A stretch of 64,000 nt of DNA from Acidobacteriota bacterium (GTDB taxonomy: Bacteria; Acidobacteriota; Polarisedimenticolia; J045), in NCBI GenBank assembly GCA_030949985.1, contig JAUZRX010000017.1, positions 1 to 64,000 of the forward strand, given 5' to 3'. Of this stretch, positions 41,670 to 50,835 are shown one piece after another (position 1 is the first letter of the stretch; the number at the start of each line of letters is the position of its first letter). Under the pieces are notes generated by a model. It saw only the letters and a program-made list of their open reading frames with translations, did no database searches and was not told the DNA's origin. The position numbers were made by a program, and so were the translations under genes.

Positions 41670-44234
41670 TTGAACACTGCCGACAAGCGCAGCGCGCCGC
41701 AGGGACCCTGGGCCCCGGGGGACCGGGTGGCCCATCGCTTCAATCCCGACCTGGGGCCCGGCCGCATCACGGCGGTGGAGGGGCGCTACCTGCGCGTCCA
41801 GTTTCCCCTGGTCGGCGAGCAACTCACCATCGCCGCCGACACCGGCAGCCTCGAGCCCCTGGTGCTGAGGGCCGGCTGCCGGGCCATGCTCGAGAGCAGC
41901 GGCGAGGAGGTACAGGTGGTCGAGGTGGGCCCCGGCTCCCGCTGCCGCCTGGGCGACGGGCGGGAGGTCGACGAGGCCGAGCTGTGGCCTCTGCCCCACG
42001 CCGCCTCCCTCTTCGACCGCCTGGCCGCCGGTGAGATCGACCGCCTGGAGGATTTCGCCAACCGCCTCGATGCCCTCCACCTGGCGAGCCTGAGGGAAGG
42101 GGACCGGCTGGCGTCCTTCCTCGGCGGCCGCATCCAGCTCTTTCCCCACCAGCTCTACGTGGCCGAGCGGGCGACCCGGACCGACCCGGTACGCTGGCTG
42201 CTGGCCGACGAGGTGGGGCTGGGCAAGACCGTCGAGGCCTGCCTGATCCAGAGCCACCTGCTGCGCACCGGAAGGGTGGAGCGGGTGCTGGTGGTGGCTC
42301 CCGCGACCCTCACCGTGCAGTGGCTCGGCGAGCTGTGGCGCAAGTACCACGAGGTCTACGTGCTGCTCGACGACAAGCGCCTCGGCGACGTGGCCAGGGA
42401 CTACGGCGAGTCCTTCAACCCCTTCGACGTCCATCGCCGGGTTGTGGCGAGCCTGGAAATGCTGGTCGAGCGGCCGCGGCTGGTGGAGCAGGCCCAGGCC
42501 GCCGGCGTGGAGATGGTGATCGTCGACGAGGCCCATCACCTGCGGCGGCGGGAGGGGCATCCGGGCAATCCCGCCTACCGCACCCTGGCGCCGCTGATCC
42601 GCCAGGTGCCCCACGCCCTGCTGCTGACCGCCACGCCCCTGGAAGACGATGCCGAGGGCTTCCTGCGCCTGCTGCAGCTCCTCCACCCCGAGCGCTTCCC
42701 CGACGATCGTCCGCTGCTCGAGGTGCTGGACTCCGGCGCGGCGCTGCCGGCCTGCACCTCCGTCACCCGCCGCCAGGATCTCGGCGGCTTGCCTCCCCGA
42801 CGACCCCTGCCCGTGGACATCGACGAGCAGGCCTGGGCGCCCATCGCCCACCTCGAGCAACAGGTCGCGGCCCTGCCCGCCGAGACGCCGCCGGCCCGGG
42901 CCCGCAAGGCGGACCTGCTGCGCCGGGCCCTTTCGTCGGGGGCCGCCGTGCTGGCCTTGCCCGAAAGCCGCCGCCCCGGCCTCGAGGCCGCCGCCCGCCG
43001 GGCGGTGGAGAGCGACCCTCGGCTGGACTTCCTGGCCCAGGCCGCACCGGAGTGGGAGCGGCGCCGGGAGAAGACCCTGGTCTTCGTCTCCTGCCGGGAG
43101 ACCCTCGAGATGTTGCGCGCCGAACTCAGTCGCCGCTGCCAGCTCGCCACCGCGGTGTTCCACGAGGATCTGTCTCCCTCCCGTCGCGACATCGAGGTGG
43201 CGGGCTTCCGTACCCGCTCAGGGCCCTCGCTGATGATCTCCACCGAGTGCGGCGGCGAGGGTCGCAACTTCGAGTTCTGCCACCGGCTGGTGATGTACGA
43301 CCTGCCCTGGTCTCCCGGAAGGGTCGAGCAGCGCATCGGCCGCCTCGACCGTATCGGCCGCCGGATGAACGTGGGCATCGTCTACTTCCGGCCCCCGGCG
43401 GGCATCGGCGCCGCCGTCGTGCGGCTCTACGAGCGCATCGGGCTGATGGAGCGGCCTCTCGAGGGGCTCCAGCGGGAACTGCGCCGGGTCGAGCAGCTCC
43501 TCGACGAGGCCGCCGCTGCCGGTCGCCTGGCGGAAGACGAGCACCTCGAGGCGCTGGTGCAGGAGGTCGAGGGAGCCTGGTCCCGGGTCCAGCAGGCCGC
43601 CTATCGCCACTTGCTCACCGGTCTGTACGACCCGGCCTGCGCCGAGGAGATCCTCGCCCGCCTGCCTGACGACCTGGAGGCGCTGACCGAAGACGTGGTG
43701 CTGGGGGCCGCGGATGGCCTGGGTCTCGAGGTGGAGAGCCAGCGCCAGGAGGGGGTCTACTCCGTGGCCCTGGGCCAACGGGCCCTGGTCGAGAGCCTGC
43801 CCGGGCTGGGAGACGAGTTCAGCTTCGTCGGCACCTTCGACCGGGAGACGGCGGTGGACGACGAGATGATCGACTTCTTCGCCTCCGGCCACCCCCTGGT
43901 GGAGGCGATCCTGGCCGAGGTGCAGGACTCCTCCCGGGGCCGGACGGCCCTGCTGGCCTGCGAGATCGGTGACGACTCGGGCCTGGCGGTGGTGGGCTTC
44001 TACCGGGAGGAGGGCCGGCTGGTGGTGCGGGCGGTGGACCACAGGGGGCGTCGGCGGACGAAGTGGGAGCAGCGGCTGGCCGCCCGTCCCCTGCGGGTCC
44101 ATCGCGTCGACCCCGAGGCCTGGACCTCCCGGCCCGGCTGGGCCGCCACCGTGCGGGCCATCGCCGCCGAATTGCCCGGTGACCCGCTGGCGGCGGCGGC
44201 GCTGGTGGTCGGGCCGGTCCGGCCGACCGGCTGA
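41670..44234 (+). CDS. RapA/SNF2-family helicase
   Basis: An 854-residue SNF2-type ATPase. An N-terminal beta domain (1-100; RVAHRFNPDLGPGRITAVEGRYLRVQF) resembles the RapA Tudor-like fold. The motor shows Walker A LADEVGLGKTVEACL, DEAH in VIVDEAHHLRRR, motif III LLTATPLED and motif VI QRIGRLDRIGR. The last 300 residues look like the RapA_C region. RapA remodels stalled or recycled RNA polymerase; other members act on DNA. Start is a TTG with GAGGGTGAG just upstream; no ATG fits the frame nearby. It stands alone on the plus strand. Confidence 0.82.
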   Translation: MNTADKRSAPQGPWAPGDRVAHRFNPDLGPGRITAVEGRYLRVQFPLVGEQLTIAADTGSLEPLVLRAGCRAMLESSGEEVQVVEVGPGSRCRLGDGREVDEAELWPLPHAASLFDRLAAGEIDRLEDFANRLDALHLASLREGDRLASFLGGRIQLFPHQLYVAERATRTDPVRWLLADEVGLGKTVEACLIQSHLLRTGRVERVLVVAPATLTVQWLGELWRKYHEVYVLLDDKRLGDVARDYGESFNPFDVHRRVVASLEMLVERPRLVEQAQAAGVEMVIVDEAHHLRRREGHPGNPAYRTLAPLIRQVPHALLLTATPLEDDAEGFLRLLQLLHPERFPDDRPLLEVLDSGAALPACTSVTRRQDLGGLPPRRPLPVDIDEQAWAPIAHLEQQVAALPAETPPARARKADLLRRALSSGAAVLALPESRRPGLEAAARRAVESDPRLDFLAQAAPEWERRREKTLVFVSCRETLEMLRAELSRRCQLATAVFHEDLSPSRRDIEVAGFRTRSGPSLMISTECGGEGRNFEFCHRLVMYDLPWSPGRVEQRIGRLDRIGRRMNVGIVYFRPPAGIGAAVVRLYERIGLMERPLEGLQRELRRVEQLLDEAAAAGRLAEDEHLEALVQEVEGAWSRVQQAAYRHLLTGLYDPACAEEILARLPDDLEALTEDVVLGAADGLGLEVESQRQEGVYSVALGQRALVESLPGLGDEFSFVGTFDRETAVDDEMIDFFASGHPLVEAILAEVQDSSRGRTALLACEIGDDSGLAVVGFYREEGRLVVRAVDHRGRRRTKWEQRLAARPLRVHRVDPEAWTSRPGWAATVRAIAAELPGDPLAAAALVVGPVRPTG

Positions 44235-44267
44235 TCCGGGGGTAGAATGCCAGCTTCTCTCTCCCCG

Positions 44268-44284
44268 CGGCTTGTTCCAAGCCG
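44268..44284 (+). promoter_or_regulatory. Small hairpin upstream of the ammonia-lyase gene
   Basis: CGGCTTG (44268-44274) and CAAGCCG (44278-44284) are perfect complements with a 3-base loop. It lies between the RapA-like stop and the AGGAG site of the lyase. It may be a terminator stub or leader structure; there is no T tract. Confidence 0.35.
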
Positions 44285-44305
44285 AGCCTCAGGAGCTACC
44301 GGACG

Positions 44306-45850
44306 ATGTCTCTCGTCATGAGTGGAAGTGGACTGACCCTCGAGGATGTGGATCGCGTCGCCCGCGGGGGCGAAAAGGTGAGCCTGAGCGACGACGCCCT
44401 GGCCCGCATCGACGCCTGCCGGCGGATGATCGAGCGCAAGATCGAGGCCGGCGAGACGATGTATGGCATCAACACCGGCATCGGCGAACTGGCCGAGGTG
44501 CGGCTCGACGACGGCCAGGTGCGGGAGTTCCAGAAGTACCTGATCTACAACCACGCTGCGGGGATCGGCGAGCCGGCGCCCATCGAGCACGTGCGGGCGG
44601 CGATGCTCAGCCGGATCAACGTGCACGCCAAGGGCTACTCCGGCTGTCGTCGGGAGATCCCCCTGACCTACGTGGCCCTGCTCAACGCGGGGATCACCCC
44701 GGTGGTCTGCGAGAAGGGCAGCGTCGGGGCCTGCGGCGACCTGGCGCCCATGAGCCAGATCGCCCTGAGCCTGATGGGCGAGGGGGAGTGCTTCTACCAG
44801 GGTCGGCGGATGCCTACAGGCAAGGCGATGGAGCAGGCGGGGATTCCCGTGCCGGGGCTCCAGGCCCGCGACGGCCTGTCGGCCATCAACGGCTCGAACC
44901 TGATCACGGGCATCGCCTGCCTGTTGCTGCTCGATGCCGAGCAGTGGATCGCCCAGGCGGAGATCGCCGCGGCGATGAGCCTCGAGGCCCTGATGGCCAA
45001 CATGAAGCCCTATCATTCCCGTCTGCACGAGCTGCGGGGCTTTCCCGGCGCGGTGACCTCCGCGGCCAACCTGCGACAGGTGATCGAAGGCTCGGACCTG
45101 CTCAGTGGCAAGATCGATGTCAAGGTGCAGGATGCCTACTCCATGCGTTCGACCCCCCAGGTGATCGGCGCCCTGCGGGACATGATGGCCTACGCCCGCC
45201 GCCAGGTGGAGATCGAACTCAACGGCTGTGCCGACAATCCCCTCTTCGTCACCGAGGACGACCTGGTGCTCACCGGGGCCAACTTCCAGGGCACACCCGT
45301 CAGTATGCCCCTCGACACCATCGGCTCGGGTCTGACCATGGTGGCCGTGCTCTCCGAGCGGCGCCTCAACCGCCTGCTCAACCCGGCCCTCTCGGTGGGC
45401 CTGCCGGCTTTTCTGACCCGGGGCGCCGGCATCTTCTCGGGGATGATGCTCAGCCAGTACACTGCCGATACGCTGATCGTCGAGCAGCGGATTCTCAGCG
45501 CGCCTTCCCACGTGCAGTCGATTCCCGCCGCCGCCGACCAGGAAGACTTCGTCTCGATGGGCATGAACGGCGCTCTCAAGACCCGGCAGATTCTGCACAA
45601 CGCCCAGGGCGTGCTGGGCATCGAGTTGATGGCCGCCGCCCAGGCCCTGGACCTGCGGGACTTCAACCCCGGGCGCGGCACCCAGGCCGCCCGTCAGGCC
45701 GTGCGCCGGGCAGTGGACTTTCTCGACGTGGACCGCCCCCTCTACAAGGACCACAACGCCATGGCCGAGCTGACCCGCCGGGGCGAGGTGCTCACTGCCG
45801 TGGTGGCCGAGACCGGCCCCCTGCGAGCGTCGTGGAGCCGATGCGACTGA
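44306..45850 (+). CDS. hutH: Histidine/aromatic ammonia-lyase family with ACG instead of ASG
   Basis: A 514-residue lyase of the MIO family. YGINTGIGEL (residues about 52-61), the histidine-type YNHAAGIGEP, QDAYSMRSTPQV and QEDFVSMG follow histidine ammonia-lyase. The MIO precursor in GSVGACGDLAP reads Ala142-Cys143-Gly144, not Ala-Ser-Gly. The Tyr-loop has Ile where most have Phe (NTGFG). It would convert histidine to urocanate, but no other hut genes are near. AGGAG lies upstream of ATG 44306. Substrate assignment is moderate because of the changes. Confidence 0.82.
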   Translation: MSLVMSGSGLTLEDVDRVARGGEKVSLSDDALARIDACRRMIERKIEAGETMYGINTGIGELAEVRLDDGQVREFQKYLIYNHAAGIGEPAPIEHVRAAMLSRINVHAKGYSGCRREIPLTYVALLNAGITPVVCEKGSVGACGDLAPMSQIALSLMGEGECFYQGRRMPTGKAMEQAGIPVPGLQARDGLSAINGSNLITGIACLLLLDAEQWIAQAEIAAAMSLEALMANMKPYHSRLHELRGFPGAVTSAANLRQVIEGSDLLSGKIDVKVQDAYSMRSTPQVIGALRDMMAYARRQVEIELNGCADNPLFVTEDDLVLTGANFQGTPVSMPLDTIGSGLTMVAVLSERRLNRLLNPALSVGLPAFLTRGAGIFSGMMLSQYTADTLIVEQRILSAPSHVQSIPAAADQEDFVSMGMNGALKTRQILHNAQGVLGIELMAAAQALDLRDFNPGRGTQAARQAVRRAVDFLDVDRPLYKDHNAMAELTRRGEVLTAVVAETGPLRASWSRCD

Positions 45851-45859
45851 GGCCGGGGC

Positions 45860-46700
45860 GCCACGCCGGCGGGGCGGCACCTCGGCTGAACAGCTCGCTG
45901 GATCGTGCGGCTACGGGCAGGCGGGGGGATACGGCGATGGAGGCGTCCCGGGAGGCGGATTGACTCGCGCCGCCCCCGGCCCAACTCGGCGACGGCTCGG
46001 TGGAAGCCTGCCGGTCCCGGAGCGAGACGACCTGTGGCGTACCGACCGGCGTACCGCCGGCCGACAGCTCGACGAGGACGACCTCCGCCACGCCGTCGCT
46101 CTACTGGTTCCACGTGGCCCCCTGGCGATCTTCGATCCAGGCCGGATCCACGTCCGAGACCGGTTCCGTCGCGCTCTGCACCAGCCGCGGCAGGCGTGTC
46201 GGTGTCCCCGCTTCATCGACTTCCGCGTGATAGACGTTCCACTGCCCGCCTCGCGCCTCGACCCACAGCGCCGCGAAGAGGACACCCGACCAGGACACCG
46301 AGGGCGTGCGGCAAGGAAGGTCTGTCGCGGAGGCTGCAGCCGCCGGGTGCCCCAAAGTCCGCTGCTTCGTCATCCGGATCGACAGCACACACGTCGGTAG
46401 AATCGAAGACCAGCATTCGCCGCGTCATTCGCCCGAACAGCTTGCCGTCCAGCGGTTCCCGTCCTGGTAGTCGAGGAGAGTCGTGTACTGCACGGCGTGA
46501 TGACCGAATCCCTGCGGCTGCCGGGAGCCAGAAGAGAAGCGCCTCGCTGTCGCGAGACACGCGGGTCCAGCCGTTCCACGTCGCGGTGCCCGGTGGAATC
46601 GCACACCCGTTGGCCGGAGTGAGGGAATCGGAGGTGATGTCGAATGGCTATTGACGCTCGTCGATCTGAAAGGGGACGATTTCCCACGCGGAGTTCTTCC
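45860..46700 (-). pseudogene. Decayed TolB-like beta-propeller gene
   Basis: The 1.1 kb after the ammonia-lyase has no intact gene, but the minus strand contains protein-like blocks in different frames: ATWNGWTRVSRDSEALLFWL, then HHAVQYTTLLDYQDGNRW, then GGQWNVYHAEVDEAGTPTR, and VAEVVLVELSAGGTPVGTP. They are of the kind seen in secreted beta-propeller repeats. At least two frame changes and a stop break the gene. Boundaries are approximate. Nothing further is visible in 46700-46897. Confidence 0.42.
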
Positions 46701-46897
46701 ACCTGTAGGCTGCCACCGGGTCGATCGATTGAACCATGCTCCCGCCAACTGCCCCGGGGCCGGACTCCCTGCCGGCAGGAGAACCGTTCACCTCTCGGCG
46801 CAGCCAGGCGGCCTGCCAGGACTGTTGCCGCTCCCGGCCCCTTCGCGGGGTGGGCGGCCACGGGGGCGGCGTGTTTCAGCTTTTCGGCGGTACGGGG

Positions 46898-46926
46898 TTG
46901 ACGGTCCCCGGATCGGGCCATAAGTC
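46898..46926 (+). promoter_or_regulatory. Candidate promoter for the CheX gene
   Basis: TTGACG (46898-46903) and TAAGTC (46921-46926) are separated by 17 bases, with CATAAG at 46919 as an alternative -10. It is 31 bases upstream of the CheX start. Confidence 0.42.
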
Positions 46927-46956
46927 TAGGGAGAGACTTGGTTAAAGGAGAGCGTG

Positions 46957-47457
46957 ATGCCACGACTGGAACTCGACGAGGTCCTGCTCAACGCCGCCAT
47001 TACCGGCACCCTCGGGGGGCTGGAGATGACGGGGATCACTCCCACCCCCGTCGGGGCCACGCGTTTTTTCTCTGCCACACGACCGATCGCCGTGATCGTG
47101 GGACTGGTGGGCAAGGCCAACGGCAGTGTCACCATCAACCTCTCCGAGCGGGGCATGCTTTACCTGGCGGGAGGGCTGCTCGGGGAAGTGCCCGATGCCC
47201 CCGACGAGATGGTTTTCGACGGGGTGATGGAAATCGGCAATATCATCGCCGGCGGCATCAAGGCGGCCCTGGCCGGGACTGACTACCAGATCGAAAACAT
47301 CTCGGTACCTTCCCTGGTGCTCGGAGCCAGCTACGACGTCTACTACACCCGCGGGATCAGCATGGTCTCCGTGCAGTTCGAATTGGAGCAGATCCCCATC
47401 GAGCACCACAAGGATCGCTTCTTCTCCACTACGATCTCCCTGCTGCAGCTCACCTGA
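46957..47457 (+). CDS. CheX-like CheY-P phosphatase domain protein
   Basis: A 166-residue single-domain protein of the CheC/CheX/FliY type. The phosphatase signature is conserved in FDGVMEIGNIIAGGIK, giving Asp, Glu, Asn in D-x3-E-x2-N spacing. The remaining alternation of strands and helices fits CheX. AAAGGAG lies six bases before ATG 46957. No chemotaxis or flagellar gene is nearby, so its target response regulator is elsewhere. It lies upstream of clpB in the same orientation but with 110 bases between. Confidence 0.78.
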   Translation: MPRLELDEVLLNAAITGTLGGLEMTGITPTPVGATRFFSATRPIAVIVGLVGKANGSVTINLSERGMLYLAGGLLGEVPDAPDEMVFDGVMEIGNIIAGGIKAALAGTDYQIENISVPSLVLGASYDVYYTRGISMVSVQFELEQIPIEHHKDRFFSTTISLLQLT

Positions 47458-47466
47458 TTACCGTGG

Positions 47467-47567
47467 CGAGTCTCCCGGTTGCCAGCGGCGTCGCGCGGTC
47501 TTAAAAGATCGCGACCCCGGCAGGCCGCCCTCGCGGCGAAACCAGGCCCGCCGGGAGGGAGACTCGA
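47467..47567 (+). promoter_or_regulatory. Structured clpB leader, possible RNA thermometer
   Basis: CGAGTCTCCC (47467-47476) can pair perfectly with GGGAGACTCG (47557-47566), which includes the clpB ribosome-binding site and ends one base before ATG 47568. Inside this closing stem lie two hairpins: CGCGGTCTT/AAGATCGCG (47494-47513, one mismatch) and GCCGC/GCGGC (47524-47537). Such an arrangement could hide the start at low temperature. No CIRCE operator is seen. Confidence 0.5.
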
Positions 47568-50168
47568 ATGAACGCGGACAAGCTGACCACCAAGTCGCGG
47601 GATGCTCTGGTCTCCGCCCAGCAGATCGCGGCGGAGCATACACACCAGGAGATCACCGGTCTGCACCTGCTCGCGGCTCTGCTCGGCCAGGACGACGGCC
47701 TGGTGCGTCCGATCCTCGAACGAGCGGGCGTGCCCCTCGACGCTTTGCTGGGAGACCTGGAGCGGGAACTCCAGGGCCGGCCCCGGGTGGAGGGTGGCGA
47801 GCCCTACATGGGACGCGAGCTGAGCCAGGCCCTGCGCCTGGCGGAGAAGGACTCGGCGGCCAGGGGGGACGCATACGTCTCCACCGAGCACCTGCTGCTG
47901 GGCCTGGTGGCCGCCGGCGGCGCGGCGGGGGAACTGCTCGGACGTCACGGCGCCGAGACTGGGCGCCTGGCCGCCGCGGTGGAAGCGGTGCGCGGCACCC
48001 AGCGGGTCACCGGCCCTGACCCGGAAAACAAGTATCGGGCCCTCGAGAAGTACTGCTCGGACATGACCGCCCTGGCCCGGGAGGGCAAGCTCGACCCTGT
48101 CATCGGTCGCGACGAGGAGATCCGCCGCACCATGCAGGTGCTCTCCCGCCGCACGAAGAACAACCCGGTGCTGATCGGTCCTCCCGGCGTGGGCAAGACG
48201 GCCATCGTCGAGGGCATCGCCCAGCGCATCGCCGCGGGCGACGTGCCCGATTCCCTGCGCCACAAGAGCGTGCTGGCCCTCGACCTGGGGGCCCTGGTGG
48301 CCGGAGCCAAGTACCGCGGCGAGTTCGAGGATCGGCTCAAGGCCGTCCTCGAAGAGGTCACCGCCGCCGAGGGGCGGATCATCCTTTTCATCGACGAGAT
48401 GCACACCCTGGTCGGCGCCGGCGCCGCCGAGGGGGGCCAGGATGCGGCCAACATGCTCAAGCCGGCCCTGGCCCGCGGCCAGCTTCGCTGCATCGGCGCG
48501 ACGACCCTCGACGAATACCGCAAGCACGTGGAGAAGGACAAGGCCCTCGAGCGGCGCTTCCAGCCCGTGTTCATCGGTGAGCCCAGCGTCGAGGACGCCC
48601 TGGCGATTCTCCGCGGCCTGAAGGAGAAGTACGAGGTCCACCACGGCATTCGCATTTCCGATGCGGCCCTGGTGGCCGCCGCCCGCCTGTCGCACCGCTA
48701 TATCGCCGACCGCTTCCTGCCCGACAAGGCCATCGACCTGGTGGACGAGGCGGCCAGCCGCTTGAAAATGGAAATCGAGTCGGTGCCCGCCGCGATCGAC
48801 GACGTGGAGCGCGAGCTGACCCGCCTGCAGGTGGAGCTGCAGGCGATGAAGATGGAGGATTCCCCCGAGGCGCGGGCGCGGGTCGGACAGCTCGAAGGAG
48901 AAGTCGCCGCCAAGGAAGAGCATGTACGCGCCCTGCGCAGCCGCTGGCAGATCCAGCGGGACCTGGTGCGGCAGATCAAGGAACTCAAGCAGCAGGCCGA
49001 CGACCTGCGGGGCGAGGTGGAACGTGCCCAGCGGGACGGCGACCTGCAGCGGGCGGCGGAGCTGTCCTACGGCAAGATCCCCGAGATCGACCGGCGCATC
49101 GCGCAGCTCCAGGAAGAACTCGCCCGGGCCCAGGCCGCGGGCTCCTTCCTGCGCGAGGAGGTCACCGCCGAGGACATCGCCGCGGTGGTGGCGCGCTGGA
49201 CCGGCATTCCCGTCTCGCGGATGCTCGAAGGCGAGAGCGAGCGGCTGCTGAAGATGGAAGAGCGCCTGCACCGGAGGGTGGTGGGCCAGGACCACGCCAT
49301 CGAGCGGGTAGCCAGGGCGATTCGCCTCTCCCGCGCCGGCCTGCAGAACCCCGACCGACCCCTGGGCTCGTTCCTCTTCCTCGGGCCCACCGGTGTGGGC
49401 AAGACGGAGCTGGCCAAGGCGCTGGCGGAGTTCCTCTTCGACGACGAGCGCTCGATGGTGCGCATCGACATGAGCGAGTACATGGAGCGTCACGCGGTCA
49501 GCCGCCTGATCGGCGCCCCTCCGGGCTACGTGGGCTACGACGAGGGCGGCCAGCTCACCGAGGCGGTACGCCGCCGGCCCTACAGCGTGGTGCTCCTCGA
49601 CGAGGTGGAAAAGGCGCACCCGGAGGTCTTCAACGTGTTGCTCCAGGTGCTCGACGACGGGCGCCTGACCGATGGCCACGGCCGCACGGTGGACTTCCGC
49701 AACACGATCCTGATCATGACCTCCAACGTGGGCAGCCAGTACATCCTCGACATGGAGGACAAGGCCGAGATCGAGCGCCTGTGCCAGCAGGAACTCAAGG
49801 CCACCTTCCGCCCCGAGTTCCTCAATCGCATCGACGCGGTGCTGATCTTCGACCGCCTGGACCGGGAGGCGATTCGCCAGATCGTCAGCGTGCAGCTCGA
49901 GCGGATGCGCCCGCTGCTGGCCCAGCGGGAGCTGGAGCTGGAGCTGAGCGAGAAGGCCGTCGACTTCCTCGCCGACCAGGGCTACGACCCGGCCTACGGC
50001 GCCCGTCCCCTGGGGCGCGTGCTCCGCGAGCAGGTGCTCGAGCCCTTGTCCGAGAAGCTGATCGCCGGCGAGGTGTTGTCCGGCGATCGGATTCGCGTCG
50101 ACCTGGGCCCGGAGGGCGGGCTCGAGATCGAGCGCATTCCCGGCGCCGCTGCCGAGGTGGCGGGCTGA
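47568..50168 (+). CDS. clpB: ATP-dependent disaggregase ClpB
   Basis: An 866-residue Hsp100. The Clp-N domain (1-145) is followed by NBD1 with Walker [14 protein letters not shown] and Walker [15 protein letters not shown] coiled-coil M domain spans about 405-530, which separates ClpB from ClpA and ClpC. NBD2 has [41 protein letters not shown] and [15 protein letters not shown]. It rescues aggregated proteins with DnaK. Length and domains are normal. The start ATG carries the site GGAGG nine and GGGAG six bases upstream, inside a predicted stem. Downstream is a truncated gene on the other strand. Confidence 0.95.
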   Translation: MNADKLTTKSRDALVSAQQIAAEHTHQEITGLHLLAALLGQDDGLVRPILERAGVPLDALLGDLERELQGRPRVEGGEPYMGRELSQALRLAEKDSAARGDAYVSTEHLLLGLVAAGGAAGELLGRHGAETGRLAAAVEAVRGTQRVTGPDPENKYRALEKYCSDMTALAREGKLDPVIGRDEEIRRTMQVLSRRTKNNPVLIGPPGVGKTAIVEGIAQRIAAGDVPDSLRHKSVLALDLGALVAGAKYRGEFEDRLKAVLEEVTAAEGRIILFIDEMHTLVGAGAAEGGQDAANMLKPALARGQLRCIGATTLDEYRKHVEKDKALERRFQPVFIGEPSVEDALAILRGLKEKYEVHHGIRISDAALVAAARLSHRYIADRFLPDKAIDLVDEAASRLKMEIESVPAAIDDVERELTRLQVELQAMKMEDSPEARARVGQLEGEVAAKEEHVRALRSRWQIQRDLVRQIKELKQQADDLRGEVERAQRDGDLQRAAELSYGKIPEIDRRIAQLQEELARAQAAGSFLREEVTAEDIAAVVARWTGIPVSRMLEGESERLLKMEERLHRRVVGQDHAIERVARAIRLSRAGLQNPDRPLGSFLFLGPTGVGKTELAKALAEFLFDDERSMVRIDMSEYMERHAVSRLIGAPPGYVGYDEGGQLTEAVRRRPYSVVLLDEVEKAHPEVFNVLLQVLDDGRLTDGHGRTVDFRNTILIMTSNVGSQYILDMEDKAEIERLCQQELKATFRPEFLNRIDAVLIFDRLDREAIRQIVSVQLERMRPLLAQRELELELSEKAVDFLADQGYDPAYGARPLGRVLREQVLEPLSEKLIAGEVLSGDRIRVDLGPEGGLEIERIPGAAAEVAG

Positions 50169-50206
50169 AGGGGCTCAAGCCGCAGGCGCGCTGACGATCT
50201 CCGGGG

Positions 50207-50599
50207 CGATCGGATCCGTGCCACCAGGTGGCGGTCGCAATCCCACACCGCCAGGTCGAACCCGCGCAAGCAGTCGGCGGGGAACGAGCGCGCGTGAGGA
50301 CCGCCGATCACCGTCACCGTGCCTCGCCGCTGATAGCAGCGTGAGATGGCATAGGCCAGGGGGCTGGCGTGGGTGTGGCAACCCATGAAGAGAAAATCGA
50401 GGTCTTCGGGCAACCTGCAGGAAGGATCACCCACGCCGTAGTAGGTGGCATAGAAAGCCGTATGTCCCGCCTGACGGCACCAGACGGAGATCGCCTGGGG
50501 CGTGACGGAGGCGTACTGCCGGGTCATCACTTCACAGTAGGCGCGCTGCCCCCGCGTTTGCGCAGGCAAAGCGAGAATATCGAGCACACCGACCCGCAT
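50207..50599 (-). pseudogene. Truncated B12-binding radical SAM gene
   Basis: The minus-strand frame starts well: GGAGGAGGGG before ATG 50599, then a B12-binding-like region including FLFMGCHTHASPLAYAISR and VTVIGGPHARSFPADCLRGFDLAVW. These follow the N-terminal cobalamin-binding part of radical SAM proteins. After about 130 codons the similarity ends near 50207 and the frame runs antisense through clpB. The radical SAM core with CxxxCxxC is missing, so this is an amputated gene. Confidence 0.5.
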
Positions 50600-50780
50600 C
50601 GCCCCTCCTCCTGGCTGCTGCGTGACCGAACCTTGCCAGAGGGGTACGCCGAGGGGCTTTGCGGCGCCATTTTTTAAATCGGGAGCGGTTTTCTCGCCGC
50701 AAGGTCTGGCTGGAATCTGAATCGAAGGACTTGAATGGCAAGGAGATTCTGTGGTACCTGTTGGCCCTCGCTGTACATTC

Positions 50781-50808
50781 CATGTGTGACGGGCCATGTG
50801 TGACGGGC
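50781..50808 (+). repeat. Tandem duplication of a 14-base unit
   Basis: CATGTGTGACGGGC occurs twice in direct succession (50781-50794 and 50795-50808). It is upstream of the metalloprotease start and creates duplicate ATGs without a good ribosome-binding site. Confidence 0.85.
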
Positions 50809-50822
50809 CGGCTCCGGCCCGT
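50803..50822 (+). promoter_or_regulatory. Perfect hairpin next to the metalloprotease ribosome-binding site
   Basis: ACGGGCCGG (50803-50811) and CCGGCCCGT (50814-50822) are perfect complements. The hairpin ends one base before GGGGAGG, the likely site for ATG 50836. It might be a leader stem or a terminator without T tract. Confidence 0.5.
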
Positions 50823-50835
50823 GGGGAGGCGTTCG

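Noticed and set aside
47430-47567. CIRCE (HrcA) operator before clpB
   Set aside because: TTAGCACTC-N9-GAGTGCTAA is absent.
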